Part shown: one piece after another, positions 7,303-13,309 of the stretch
How positions within the stretch are numbered: the first letter of the stretch is position 1
How the letters are laid out: each line of letters opens with the position of its first letter
Assembly: GCA_027031945.1 (NCBI GenBank)
Contig: JALVPE010000078.1
Location: forward strand, 14,596 to 28,954
Reading direction: 5' to 3'
DNA from: Candidatus Moraniibacteriota bacterium
Lineage (GTDB): Bacteria > Patescibacteriota > Minisyncoccia > Moranbacterales > GCA-2747515
Length of the DNA stretch: 14,359 nucleotides
Translations under genes and position numbers: made by a program
The notes under the pieces: generated by a model
Seen by the model: the letters and a program-made list of their open reading frames with translations, nothing else
Told to the model about the DNA's origin: nothing
Databases searched by the model: none

Positions 7303-7863
7303 TTACTCAGATATAATTTCTACAATACGTCCAGCCACCCCGGGCACAGCACCTTTGATTGCTATCATATTGGATTCCTTATCTATATCTACAATTTTCA
7401 GATTACATGTTGTTGAACGATTGCCACCGGTACGCCCAGCCATCTTCTTGCCTTTTATCACATGTTGTGGATATGCGCTACCTATAGAGCCCGGTGCACG
7501 TAAAGCATGTCGATGTCCATGTGTAGCAGGACCCCCTTTAAATCCATGTCTCTTCACAACACCTTGAAATCCCTTCGCTTTAGTAATTGCCGACACTCTT
7601 ACTCTATCTCCAACTTCAAACGCATCAACTGTAAGAGTTTCTCCTTCTTTAAAATCACCTACATTATCCACACGAAACTCTTTTTTATGCTTAACATTCT
7701 TTGTTTTATCAATCGAAAGACGAATTGCATTATACCCATCACGCTCTTCAGTGCGTATCATATCAATAGTATTCGGAACAACATTAACAAGGGTAACATT
7801 TTGTGCACCATCTTCATTATAAATTGTTGTCATCCCAGATTTTTTCCCCAAAACGAATTTCAT
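7303..7863 (-). CDS. rplC: Large-subunit ribosomal protein L3 (short form)
   Basis: L3 is an early assembly protein whose loop reaches the peptidyl-transferase centre. The 186-residue product is roughly 20 shorter than E. coli L3, mostly through a reduced middle section. The N-terminus MKFVLGKKSGMTTIYNEDGA, the segment AKGFQGVVKRHGFKGGPATH, GHRHALRAPGSIG and KGKKMAGRTGG are all family signatures. The E. coli stretch after GSIG that carries the methylated glutamine is replaced here by SAYPQHVI, one residue shorter, so that modification site has no obvious equivalent. It is the first gene after a 255-base gap with a strong promoter. Confidence 0.97.
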   Translation of the reverse strand: MKFVLGKKSGMTTIYNEDGAQNVTLVNVVPNTIDMIRTEERDGYNAIRLSIDKTKNVKHKKEFRVDNVGDFKEGETLTVDAFEVGDRVRVSAITKAKGFQGVVKRHGFKGGPATHGHRHALRAPGSIGSAYPQHVIKGKKMAGRTGGNRSTTCNLKIVDIDKESNMIAIKGAVPGVAGRIVEIISE

Positions 7864-7905
7864 AATAATTACTTTATATTAAAATAAAAACTTTATTTTG
7901 TAAAT

Positions 7906-7929
7906 AAAAAACTGCCTTCAATAAGCCAG
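7906..7929 (-). promoter_or_regulatory. Hairpin plus T-tract in the rplC leader (possible attenuator)
   Basis: Read on the minus strand, CTGGCTT-ATTG-AAGGCAG forms a seven-position stem with one G-G mismatch. It is followed directly by TTTTTT and then ATTTA. It lies between the predicted rplC transcription start (about 7942) and the rplC ATG at 7863. The form is that of a weak intrinsic terminator, which in a leader would act as an attenuator. In E. coli the S10 leader is regulated by L4, but no sequence similarity to that leader is claimed. The mismatch makes the stem modest. Confidence 0.35.
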
Positions 7930-7938
7930 AAAACTACA

Positions 7939-7960
7939 TTCCTATACTAGGATATAGGAA
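7939..7960. repeat. 22-bp inverted repeat over the rplC -10 box (operator candidate)
   Basis: Two perfect eight-base arms, TTCCTATA and TATAGGAA, flank a six-base centre. The centre and inner arm contain the -10 box of the rplC promoter. Since the predicted start point falls inside the repeat, it would mostly not be transcribed as a hairpin, so a DNA site for a repressor is the more natural reading. Chance occurrence in AT-rich DNA is possible. Confidence 0.35.
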
Positions 7961-7977
7961 AAACTTTTACTTGTCAA
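7949..7977 (-). promoter_or_regulatory. Sigma70-like promoter for the L3-L18 operon
   Basis: On the minus strand the -35 box is TTGACA (7977-7972), the spacer is exactly 17 bases, and the -10 box is TATCCT (7954-7949). Transcription would start near 7942, giving a leader of about 79 bases before rplC. It falls in the 255-base gap between rpsJ and rplC, the only non-coding stretch of any size inside the ribosomal region. Confidence 0.6.
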
Positions 7978-7996
7978 GGCTTTTTACAAAAACCCC

Positions 7997-8026
7997 TGAA
8001 GTAACTTCATTATCTAGCTCGATTAG
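7997..8026 (-). other. Rest of the rpsJ-rplC gap: weak hairpin after rpsJ
   Basis: Downstream of rpsJ the minus strand has a small stem TGAAG-TTA-CTTCA at 8009-7997. It is followed by GGGG and TTTTTG, which might serve as a weak terminator for the rpsJ transcript. The rest of 8118-8010 is AT-rich, and I see no gene, tRNA or strong structure in it. Confidence 0.2.
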
Positions 8027-8118
8027 TATCTCATGTAGCTATAAATATATACTACAAAAAGACTTTAACGAAACTTTGTAAAAATATTAATTAACAATAC
8101 AGCTTATATACATTCACT

Positions 8119-8442
8119 TTACATTTTCACCTCAATATTCACACCTGCTGGTAAATCAAGATTTGTTAAATCCTCAATTGTTTTAGGTGATGGATTGATT
8201 ATGTCGATGAGTCGTTTGTGTGTACGCATCTCATATTGCTCTCGTGCATCCTTATGCACAAAAGTAGATTTATTGACAGTTACCTTTTTAATTTGTGTTG
8301 GTAACGGCACCGGACCAGTTACATTTGCCCCCGTTCTTATAGCTGTTTCGACAATTTGTTTTGCAGACTTATCAATTACTTTATTGTCGTATGCTTTAAT
8401 CTTAATACGAACACGCGTTGCTGCTTCTTCTTTCTTCGCCAT
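8119..8442 (-). CDS. rpsJ: Small-subunit ribosomal protein S10
   Basis: S10 is a 30S head protein and, as NusE, a transcription antitermination partner of NusB and NusG. The 107-residue product shows RVRIKIKAYDNKVIDKSAKQ, GPVPLPTQIKKVTVNKS and the family signature EQYEMRTHKRLIDI, followed by a normal C-terminus (DLPAGVNIEVKM). It normally opens the operon L3-L4-L23-L2. Here it lies 93 bases after tuf, behind two hairpins, and 255 bases before rplC with a promoter between, so it may form its own unit or depend on read-through from tuf. Confidence 0.97.
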   Translation of the reverse strand: MAKKEEAATRVRIKIKAYDNKVIDKSAKQIVETAIRTGANVTGPVPLPTQIKKVTVNKSTFVHKDAREQYEMRTHKRLIDIINPSPKTIEDLTNLDLPAGVNIEVKM

Positions 8443-8458
8443 TGCGAAATAACATTTT

Positions 8459-8492
8459 AAAAATTACTTTCTCACTAAATAAATGAGAAAAG
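8459..8492 (-). terminator. Second hairpin between tuf and rpsJ, with T-tract
   Basis: On the minus strand CTTTTCTCA and TGAGAAAG pair over eight bases with one bulged T, enclosing a nine-base loop. TAATTTTT follows at once. The stem is AT-rich, so termination would be partial. The repeat abuts the first hairpin, which makes a tandem pair. Confidence 0.4.
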
Positions 8493-8521
8493 GGAACACT
8501 GTAGTTCTAATACAGTGGTCC
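8486..8521 (-). terminator. Intrinsic terminator after tuf
   Basis: On the minus strand GGACCACTGTA pairs with TACAGTGTTCC in an 11-position stem with one C-T mismatch and a seven-base loop. It is followed by CTTTTC. The stem lies about 14 bases after the tuf stop. It is the best-formed stem in the window and probably ends most tuf transcripts. A T-run also flanks its other side (8524-8529). A weak promoter-like pair (TTGATG at 8535-8530 and TATTAG at 8512-8507, 17-base spacing) overlaps it and could drive rpsJ. Confidence 0.5.
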
Positions 8522-8535
8522 ACTTTTTTCATCAA

Positions 8536-9726
8536 TTACTTGATAATTTTTGTTACAACACCAGCTCCAACAGTTCGCCCTCCTTCACGAATTGCAAACT
8601 TCATCCCTTCTTGCATAGCTACGTTAGCACCAAGCTTCACTGTAAGAGTAACCGTATCCCCAGGCATAACCATTTCTGTCCCTTCTGGCAAAATAACCTC
8701 ACCTGTTACATCTGTTGTACGAATATAAAATTGTGGTTTATACCCTTTGAAAAATGGGGTGTGTCGTCCACCTTCTTCTTTTGTTAAAATATATACTTCA
8801 CACTCAAATTCTGAATGCGGAGTGATGCTGCCTGGTTTTGCAAGTACTTGTCCACGCTCAACGTCCTCTTTTTTTGTACCACGAAGCAAAATTCCAGCAT
8901 TATCTCCCGCCTCACCATGATCTAAGTTTTTATTAAACATCTCAATACCTGTCACTGTTGTCTTTTGCGTATCACGAAGACCTACAATTTCTACTTCATC
9001 ATTAAGGTTAATCTGACCTTGTTCAATACGTCCAGTTACAACTGTTCCACGACCTTCAATTGAAAAGATATCCTCAATAGGCATAAGAAAGTCTTTTTCA
9101 ATATCACGTTCAGGTGTTGGAATTTTCTCATCAAGTGCATCAAGTAATTCAAGCATTGGTTTAGCTGCCTCATCATCAATACTTGTTGCCTCAAGAGCCT
9201 TTATAGCACTACCGCGAATAACTGCAGCATTCTCACCATCAAATTCGTACTTTGTAAGAAGTTCACGCACCTCTTCTTCAACCAATTCTACCAACTCTGG
9301 GTCATCAACTTGATCAGTTTTGTTAATAAATACAACAATTTCCGGAACACCAACTTGTTTTGCAAGAAGAATATGTTCACGTGTTTGTGGCATAGGTCCA
9401 TCAGTAGCACTTACAACCAAAATTGCACCATCCATTTGTGCCGCTCCCGTAATCATATTTTTAATATAATCAGCATGTCCCGGACAATCAACGTGTGCAT
9501 AATGACGCTTGTCTGAATTATATTCACAATGCGCTGTTGCAATAGTGATACCACGCTCTTTTTCTTCTGGAGCATTATCAATATCATCAACATTCTTCTC
9601 CTCTGCAAGCCCTTTCATTGCAAGTACATGCAATAAAGCAGCGGTTGTAGTTGTCTTACCATGATCAACGTGACCAATTGTTCCCACATTAACATGCGGT
9701 TTACTGCGATCAAAATCTTCAGCCAT
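8536..9726 (-). CDS. tuf: Translation elongation factor Tu
   Basis: EF-Tu is the GTPase that brings aminoacyl-tRNA to the ribosomal A site. The 396-residue product is full length. All G motifs are present: GHVDHGKT (residues 18-25), RGITI (58-62) in switch I, DCPGH (80-84), NKTD (135-138; most bacteria have NKCD) and SAIK (173-176). Domain 2 begins around residue 208 (MPIEDIFSIEGRGTVVTGRI) and domain 3 around 300, ending with EGGRTVGAGVVTKIIK. It lies before rpsJ, as in many bacteria, but the usual upstream rpsL, rpsG and fusA are not here; ndk takes that place. Two tandem promoters precede it and two hairpins follow. Confidence 0.99.
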   Translation of the reverse strand: MAEDFDRSKPHVNVGTIGHVDHGKTTTTAALLHVLAMKGLAEEKNVDDIDNAPEEKERGITIATAHCEYNSDKRHYAHVDCPGHADYIKNMITGAAQMDGAILVVSATDGPMPQTREHILLAKQVGVPEIVVFINKTDQVDDPELVELVEEEVRELLTKYEFDGENAAVIRGSAIKALEATSIDDEAAKPMLELLDALDEKIPTPERDIEKDFLMPIEDIFSIEGRGTVVTGRIEQGQINLNDEVEIVGLRDTQKTTVTGIEMFNKNLDHGEAGDNAGILLRGTKKEDVERGQVLAKPGSITPHSEFECEVYILTKEEGGRHTPFFKGYKPQFYIRTTDVTGEVILPEGTEMVMPGDTVTLTVKLGANVAMQEGMKFAIREGGRTVGAGVVTKIIK

Positions 9727-9740
9727 AACTTTTGTTTTGT

Positions 9741-9771
9741 GCTACGTATGCAATTAACCACACATACGAGC
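9741..9771 (-). promoter_or_regulatory. Hairpin in the tuf leader near the start codon
   Basis: On the minus strand GCTCGTATG pairs with CATACGTAGC as a nine-base stem with one bulged T and a 12-base loop. It ends 14 bases before the tuf ATG. It could affect ribosome access or mRNA stability; no known riboswitch or protein-binding class was recognised. The remaining leader, 9772-9826, is AT-rich. Confidence 0.3.
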
Positions 9772-9832
9772 AACTGTTAATTACTAATTATAAATTAAAT
9801 TTTATTGTCATAAAAAAACTAACACTTAATAC

Positions 9833-9861
9833 ATTATAGATGATTCTGTCCATCTATGCAA
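9833..9861 (-). promoter_or_regulatory. Proximal tuf promoter (P2)
   Basis: On the minus strand the -35 box is TTGCAT (9861-9856), the spacer is 17 bases, and the -10 box is a perfect TATAAT (9838-9833). The start would be near 9826, giving a leader of about 100 bases. The spacer contains an inverted repeat (arms TAGATG and CATCTA, 9837-9842 and 9851-9856). Confidence 0.65.
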
Positions 9862-9877
9862 GTGTCTATGTTTTTTG

Positions 9878-9893
9878 TCTTTCACCCGAAAGA
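9878..9893. repeat. Short perfect inverted repeat between the two tuf promoters
   Basis: Six-base arms TCTTTC and GAAAGA flank a four-base ACCC/GGGT loop. It lies just downstream of the predicted P1 start (about 9904), so it would form a small hairpin at the 5' end of the long tuf transcript. No T-tract follows on the minus strand, so it is not a terminator. Confidence 0.3.
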
Positions 9894-9910
9894 TTTAAAA
9901 CGTTATAAAT

Positions 9911-9939
9911 ACATTATCATTTATTAAATTTGATGTCAA
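9911..9939 (-). promoter_or_regulatory. Distal tuf promoter (P1)
   Basis: On the minus strand the -35 box is a perfect TTGACA (9939-9934), the spacer is 17 bases, and the -10 box is TAATGT (9916-9911). The start would be near 9904, about 178 bases before the tuf ATG and roughly 78 upstream of the P2 start. It lies just beyond the ndk stop in the 268-base ndk-tuf gap. No clear terminator for ndk was seen there. Confidence 0.6.
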
Positions 9940-9994
9940 GTCCAATTTAAACATAAATCATTCATAATGCTCAAGTCAATTTCTGACACATTTA

Positions 9995-10600
9995 TTATTC
10001 CAATATACCATCCAGGTTCACATCATATTGTATCTGTTCTCCCACTAAACGATAATCAATCAATTCGTCTTTATCAAACCATATTTGCATTTCACGTTCC
10101 GCCTCTTCTGGACAATCACTACAATGGATTAAATTACGCACAGCTCGCTCATCAATACCAGCAAGATCATATGAATCCACAGTAAAATCACCTCTAATAG
10201 TTCCCACGTCAGATGATAAAGGTTCCGTAGCTCCTACAAGTTTTTTAACTACACCAACAGCTTCATTTCCTTCAAGAACCATAGCAAGCACCGGTCCTGA
10301 TGTCATAAATGTTACCAATTGCCTCACAATATCCTTTCCGTATTCAATGTCATCTTTTTCTACTGACACACCAGCTTTCTTGCGGGCTTTAACAATATTT
10401 GCTCCCTTTTCCAAAAACCAATCATCATCTTTATTGTAATGTGTCCAGCATTGTTCTTCAGTTGGCACAAGGAATTTAAATCCAACAAATTTAAGTCCTG
10501 TTCTTTCAAACCTGGAAACAATGTTTCCTATGAGTGCACGTTGTACACCATCAGGTTTAATAATTACAAACGTCCTCTCACGTCTTGCTGTTTTTTCCAT
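9995..10600 (-). CDS. ndk: Nucleoside diphosphate kinase, long variant
   Basis: NDK transfers the gamma phosphate between nucleoside triphosphates and diphosphates through a phosphohistidine. The 201-residue product starts ERTFVIIKPDGVQRALIGNI, with the conserved Lys15. It contains TSGPVLAMVLEG, LVGATEP and GTIRGDF, and the active-site stretch RNLIHCSDCPEEAEREMQIWF (split: RNLIHCSDC, PEEAEREMQIWF) with catalytic His159. The classic HGSDS is HCSDC here. It is far longer than the usual 140-150 residues: about 28 extra residues lie between residues 52 and 98 before TSGP, and about 16 at the C-terminus (ending YDVNLDGILE). From recall, Patescibacteria NDKs share this layout. It has its own promoter, 88 bases after the hydrolase gene. 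Confidence 0.93.
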   Translation of the reverse strand: MEKTARRERTFVIIKPDGVQRALIGNIVSRFERTGLKFVGFKFLVPTEEQCWTHYNKDDDWFLEKGANIVKARKKAGVSVEKDDIEYGKDIVRQLVTFMTSGPVLAMVLEGNEAVGVVKKLVGATEPLSSDVGTIRGDFTVDSYDLAGIDERAVRNLIHCSDCPEEAEREMQIWFDKDELIDYRLVGEQIQYDVNLDGILE

Positions 10601-10637
10601 ATATTTTAAGTTAAAAATTAATTATATATTACAAAAA

Positions 10638-10666
10638 ATTATAACAGTATACTAAATAATATGCAA
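10638..10666 (-). promoter_or_regulatory. Promoter of ndk
   Basis: On the minus strand the -35 box is TTGCAT (10666-10661), the spacer is 17 bases, and the -10 box is a perfect TATAAT (10643-10638). The -10 is preceded by TGT, an extended -10 element. The start would be near 10631, giving a leader of about 30 bases. The same TTGCAT box occurs in tuf P2. Confidence 0.65.
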
Positions 10667-10688
10667 CCATATAAAAATATTATAGTAA

Positions 10689-11546
10689 TTATTTTTTTAA
10701 TACAACATCGCATTTTTCTTGATGACAATTATATACTATCGTCCCTTGTTGATCTGTACGAAATATTTGTGCTCCTATATTTTTTACACTCTGCAACACT
10801 CGCTTATGTGGATGTCCATAGCGATTATTTTTACCAGTTGAAATAATTACATCTCGTGGTTTGGTTTTTTGTAAGAAAGTATCACTTGTAGAAAATTTTG
10901 AACCATGATGACTAGCTTTTAATATTGTAATTTTATTATTTAATGGTAGCACATCCTCAATTTCCGAAGTAAGATCACCACCAAAATAAAATACTTCCTT
11001 ACCTACCGTTAATAATGTAACTATACTTGAATCATTTATATTGTCTATATCTTCCATAGATTTTTTAAATGGGTAAACAACATCTAAATATATTCCATTT
11101 CCAATATTTGCACGAAGCCCTCTGTATGTACTAATCTTTTCTATATTACTTTCCTTCTCTACATAATAATTAAGAGCTTTATATACTGAAGTATTTTTGC
11201 CTGCATCTGTATACCAAAACTGATTAACTGAATAATTTTTAAATACACTAATAAGTCCATCAATATGATCACTATCCGGATGTGTTGCTATAACAATTTC
11301 GATATTTCTATCCCAAAATGGCATCTGAGCTCCAAGTTGTTCCATAAGCCTCGTACCATCCGGTCCTCCATCAATCAAAATTTGATATGAACCATGTGAA
11401 ATTAAAATTGAATCACCTTGTCCCACATTCAAAAAAGCTACTGTGGTATCACTAAAGTGCAATATATCCCAAACAATTACTCCGCAAACAATAGCACATG
11501 CTATCCCAATACCTATAAAACCATAAATTATTTTTCTAAATTTCAT
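10689..11546 (-). CDS. ComEC-type metallo-beta-lactamase-fold hydrolase, membrane-anchored
   Basis: This corresponds to the C-terminal hydrolase domain of ComEC, thought to degrade or process the non-transported DNA strand during uptake. The 285-residue product has one N-terminal membrane helix (about residues 6-27). Then come FLNVGQGDS (38-46), LIDGG (57-61), the metal-binding THPDSDHIDG (88-97), GGDL (189-192), SHHGSK (212-217) and NRYGHPH (241-247). The likely metal ligands are H89, D91, D93 and H94. The catalytic domain should face the outside if the helix is an uncleaved anchor. Its ATG lies inside the last codons of comEC (11-base overlap), which strongly suggests coupled translation and a shared function. 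Confidence 0.88.
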   Translation of the reverse strand: MKFRKIIYGFIGIGIACAIVCGVIVWDILHFSDTTVAFLNVGQGDSILISHGSYQILIDGGPDGTRLMEQLGAQMPFWDRNIEIVIATHPDSDHIDGLISVFKNYSVNQFWYTDAGKNTSVYKALNYYVEKESNIEKISTYRGLRANIGNGIYLDVVYPFKKSMEDIDNINDSSIVTLLTVGKEVFYFGGDLTSEIEDVLPLNNKITILKASHHGSKFSTSDTFLQKTKPRDVIISTGKNNRYGHPHKRVLQSVKNIGAQIFRTDQQGTIVYNCHQEKCDVVLKK

Positions 11547-12981
11547 ACAAATATCTGTTTAATAAATAAACTATAAATCCCACTGTCATATAATACACGA
11601 CAAACCACCATATACTAATATTGTCGATTGTTATACTTCCCCAAGGCACTCTAGCTAAATCATTAATTATCCATACTTCATACCACAATAAAAAATATGA
11701 TATCCATCCAAAAAATAATGCCATCGAATAAAACAAAAGACTTGTGACAACGGTTAAAAATACAAACAGCATTGTAAATGGAATAATCGGTAAAACCAAA
11801 ACATTCGCTAAAAATGACACAATCGAGACTGTATGAAAATGATATGCAATAATAGGCATTACAAATAATTGTGCACTAATTGTAAGTAATAATGTATCGA
11901 TAATACCAAAAATAGTTTTCCTATTCACAAAACCTCTCTCCATCAATGGATATACCGATACAATTCCAAGAGTTGCCAAAAAAGATAATTGAAATCCAAC
12001 ATCATAATTCAAAAGTAGTGGATTAAATGCAATCATTATTGCTGCTGTAAAAAAAATTGCTCCATATACATGTGATACACGACCATAAATTGTTGCAACA
12101 AGAACTAAAATTCCCATAATTGCTGCACGTACACCTGATGATGGAAAACCTATAAGTGCTACAAAAAATATTACACCCATAATAGCAAACCAAATGGCAT
12201 ATTTACGATGCATTCCTATAAAGATTGCAAATCCCATTGCAACCATAACAATAATCGATACATTATAGCCACTTACTGCAACAATATGAGTCATACCCGT
12301 CTTTGCAAATTGATTTTGTAATTTTTTTGAAAGTTTGTTACTGCCACCAAAAAGCAATCCGTTTGCAAGACCTGCTTCCGGAGCTGGAATTATATTATCT
12401 ATAACAGATTCCATGTGAGAACGAAATTGTGCAAGATTACTTAAAATTGTAGATTTATGATCAATAATTTCATATGTAAAATCACTACAAATGTAATCAA
12501 TTCCGGACATAACAAGATATTTATGATAATCAAAATTGTCATACGTATCTGGCAGTGACATCCTACATCTTAAATCTACAACACTACCATATGTAAGTTC
12601 CGTATATTTTTTGTCTTTTATCATAACTGTTGTACCACTTTCATATTTTAATATGACACTAGTATTCCAACCCTTTTGTACAATATCTCGAATGACTATT
12701 GCTCTTCCAGTTTCAATATTTCCCGTATTTCCCTCAATATAATGAATTCTTTCAAGTGTATTATTACCAACTATCATGCCCACTGATGCCAAAAGACAGA
12801 AAAAAACAAAACACCACAGCCAGGTCTTACGTAAAAAAATAAAAACGGTGCTTATGATGATAATTATGATAAAAAAAAGCGCTACATCTAGTGATATGGT
12901 AAAAGAGAATACTAAACCAACACCAAAAATAAACCCTATTGAACCCCACAACACAAATCTAGAAATGTGAGAAAAAGACAT
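11536..12981 (-). CDS. comEC: ComEC/Rec2-type DNA uptake channel protein without its hydrolase domain
   Basis: ComEC is the inner-membrane channel that passes single-stranded DNA into the cytoplasm in natural transformation. The 481-residue product starts with membrane helices (about 9-70). A DUF4131-type soluble region follows (about 75-175) containing FDYHKYLVMSGIDY. The Competence domain runs from about 200 with GLANGLLFGGSNKL, TGMTHIVAVSGYNVSII, PSSGVRAAIMG and DVGFQLSFLATLGI, followed by more helices to the end. Many ComEC proteins carry the metallo-hydrolase domain in the same chain; here it is the next gene. It is the only gene in the window ending in TAG. A promoter-like element ends seven bases before the ATG. 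Confidence 0.93.
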   Translation of the reverse strand: MSFSHISRFVLWGSIGFIFGVGLVFSFTISLDVALFFIIIIIISTVFIFLRKTWLWCFVFFCLLASVGMIVGNNTLERIHYIEGNTGNIETGRAIVIRDIVQKGWNTSVILKYESGTTVMIKDKKYTELTYGSVVDLRCRMSLPDTYDNFDYHKYLVMSGIDYICSDFTYEIIDHKSTILSNLAQFRSHMESVIDNIIPAPEAGLANGLLFGGSNKLSKKLQNQFAKTGMTHIVAVSGYNVSIIVMVAMGFAIFIGMHRKYAIWFAIMGVIFFVALIGFPSSGVRAAIMGILVLVATIYGRVSHVYGAIFFTAAIMIAFNPLLLNYDVGFQLSFLATLGIVSVYPLMERGFVNRKTIFGIIDTLLLTISAQLFVMPIIAYHFHTVSIVSFLANVLVLPIIPFTMLFVFLTVVTSLLFYSMALFFGWISYFLLWYEVWIINDLARVPWGSITIDNISIWWFVVYYMTVGFIVYLLNRYLYEI

Positions 12982-12988
12982 TTAATTT

Positions 12989-13017
12989 ATTGTATTAATA
13001 ATTAGTCTACTTATCAA
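12989..13017 (-). promoter_or_regulatory. Promoter-like element immediately before comEC
   Basis: On the minus strand TTGATA (13017-13012), a 17-base spacer and TACAAT (12994-12989) form a reasonable sigma70 pair. Only seven bases separate the -10 box from the comEC ATG at 12981, so a start at the usual distance would give a leaderless mRNA. In AT-rich DNA this may be chance. Confidence 0.38.
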
Positions 13018-13048
13018 CAACTAAGTATACCAGTATATTAAATAAATC

Positions 13049-13273
13049 TTAATTATTGTCAATGTCAATAACTTTATTTTTAGCCTTTATTCCTTTTGTG
13101 ATTTGCACACAGCTCTTTGCTACACCAAAATGGTTAGCTAATAGTTTCTGGACCATTTTATTTGCTTTACCGTCCACTGGAATGGTCGTTGTCCTTACAA
13201 CATAATTTTTATTGTCAATTTTTTCAACAATATTTTTATAGGCTTTAGTAATTACCTTAACATTAATTTCCAT
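13049..13273 (-). CDS. DUF167 (YggU/UPF0235) family protein
   Basis: The 74-residue product is a small protein of the DUF167 family, whose biochemical role is not established. It shows the family core IPVDGKANKMVQKLLANHFG (about residues 32-51), then CVQITKGIKAKNKVIDI, matching the family pattern PxxGkAN..l...La..f.v....v.i..G..s..K. It lies 36 bases after nrdR and 67 before comEC, probably in one unit with nrdR. It is slightly shorter than typical members (about 80-100 residues), mainly at the N-terminus. Confidence 0.85.
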   Translation of the reverse strand: MEINVKVITKAYKNIVEKIDNKNYVVRTTTIPVDGKANKMVQKLLANHFGVAKSCVQITKGIKAKNKVIDIDNN

Positions 13274-13309
13274 ATATTATAATAAAAAACGCACTATAAG
13301 TTCTATATT

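Noticed and set aside
7976..8003. Short leader peptide (MKLLQGFL) before the rplC promoter
   Set aside because: It has eight codons, no ribosome site, and lies upstream of the predicted rplC start, so chance is the better explanation.
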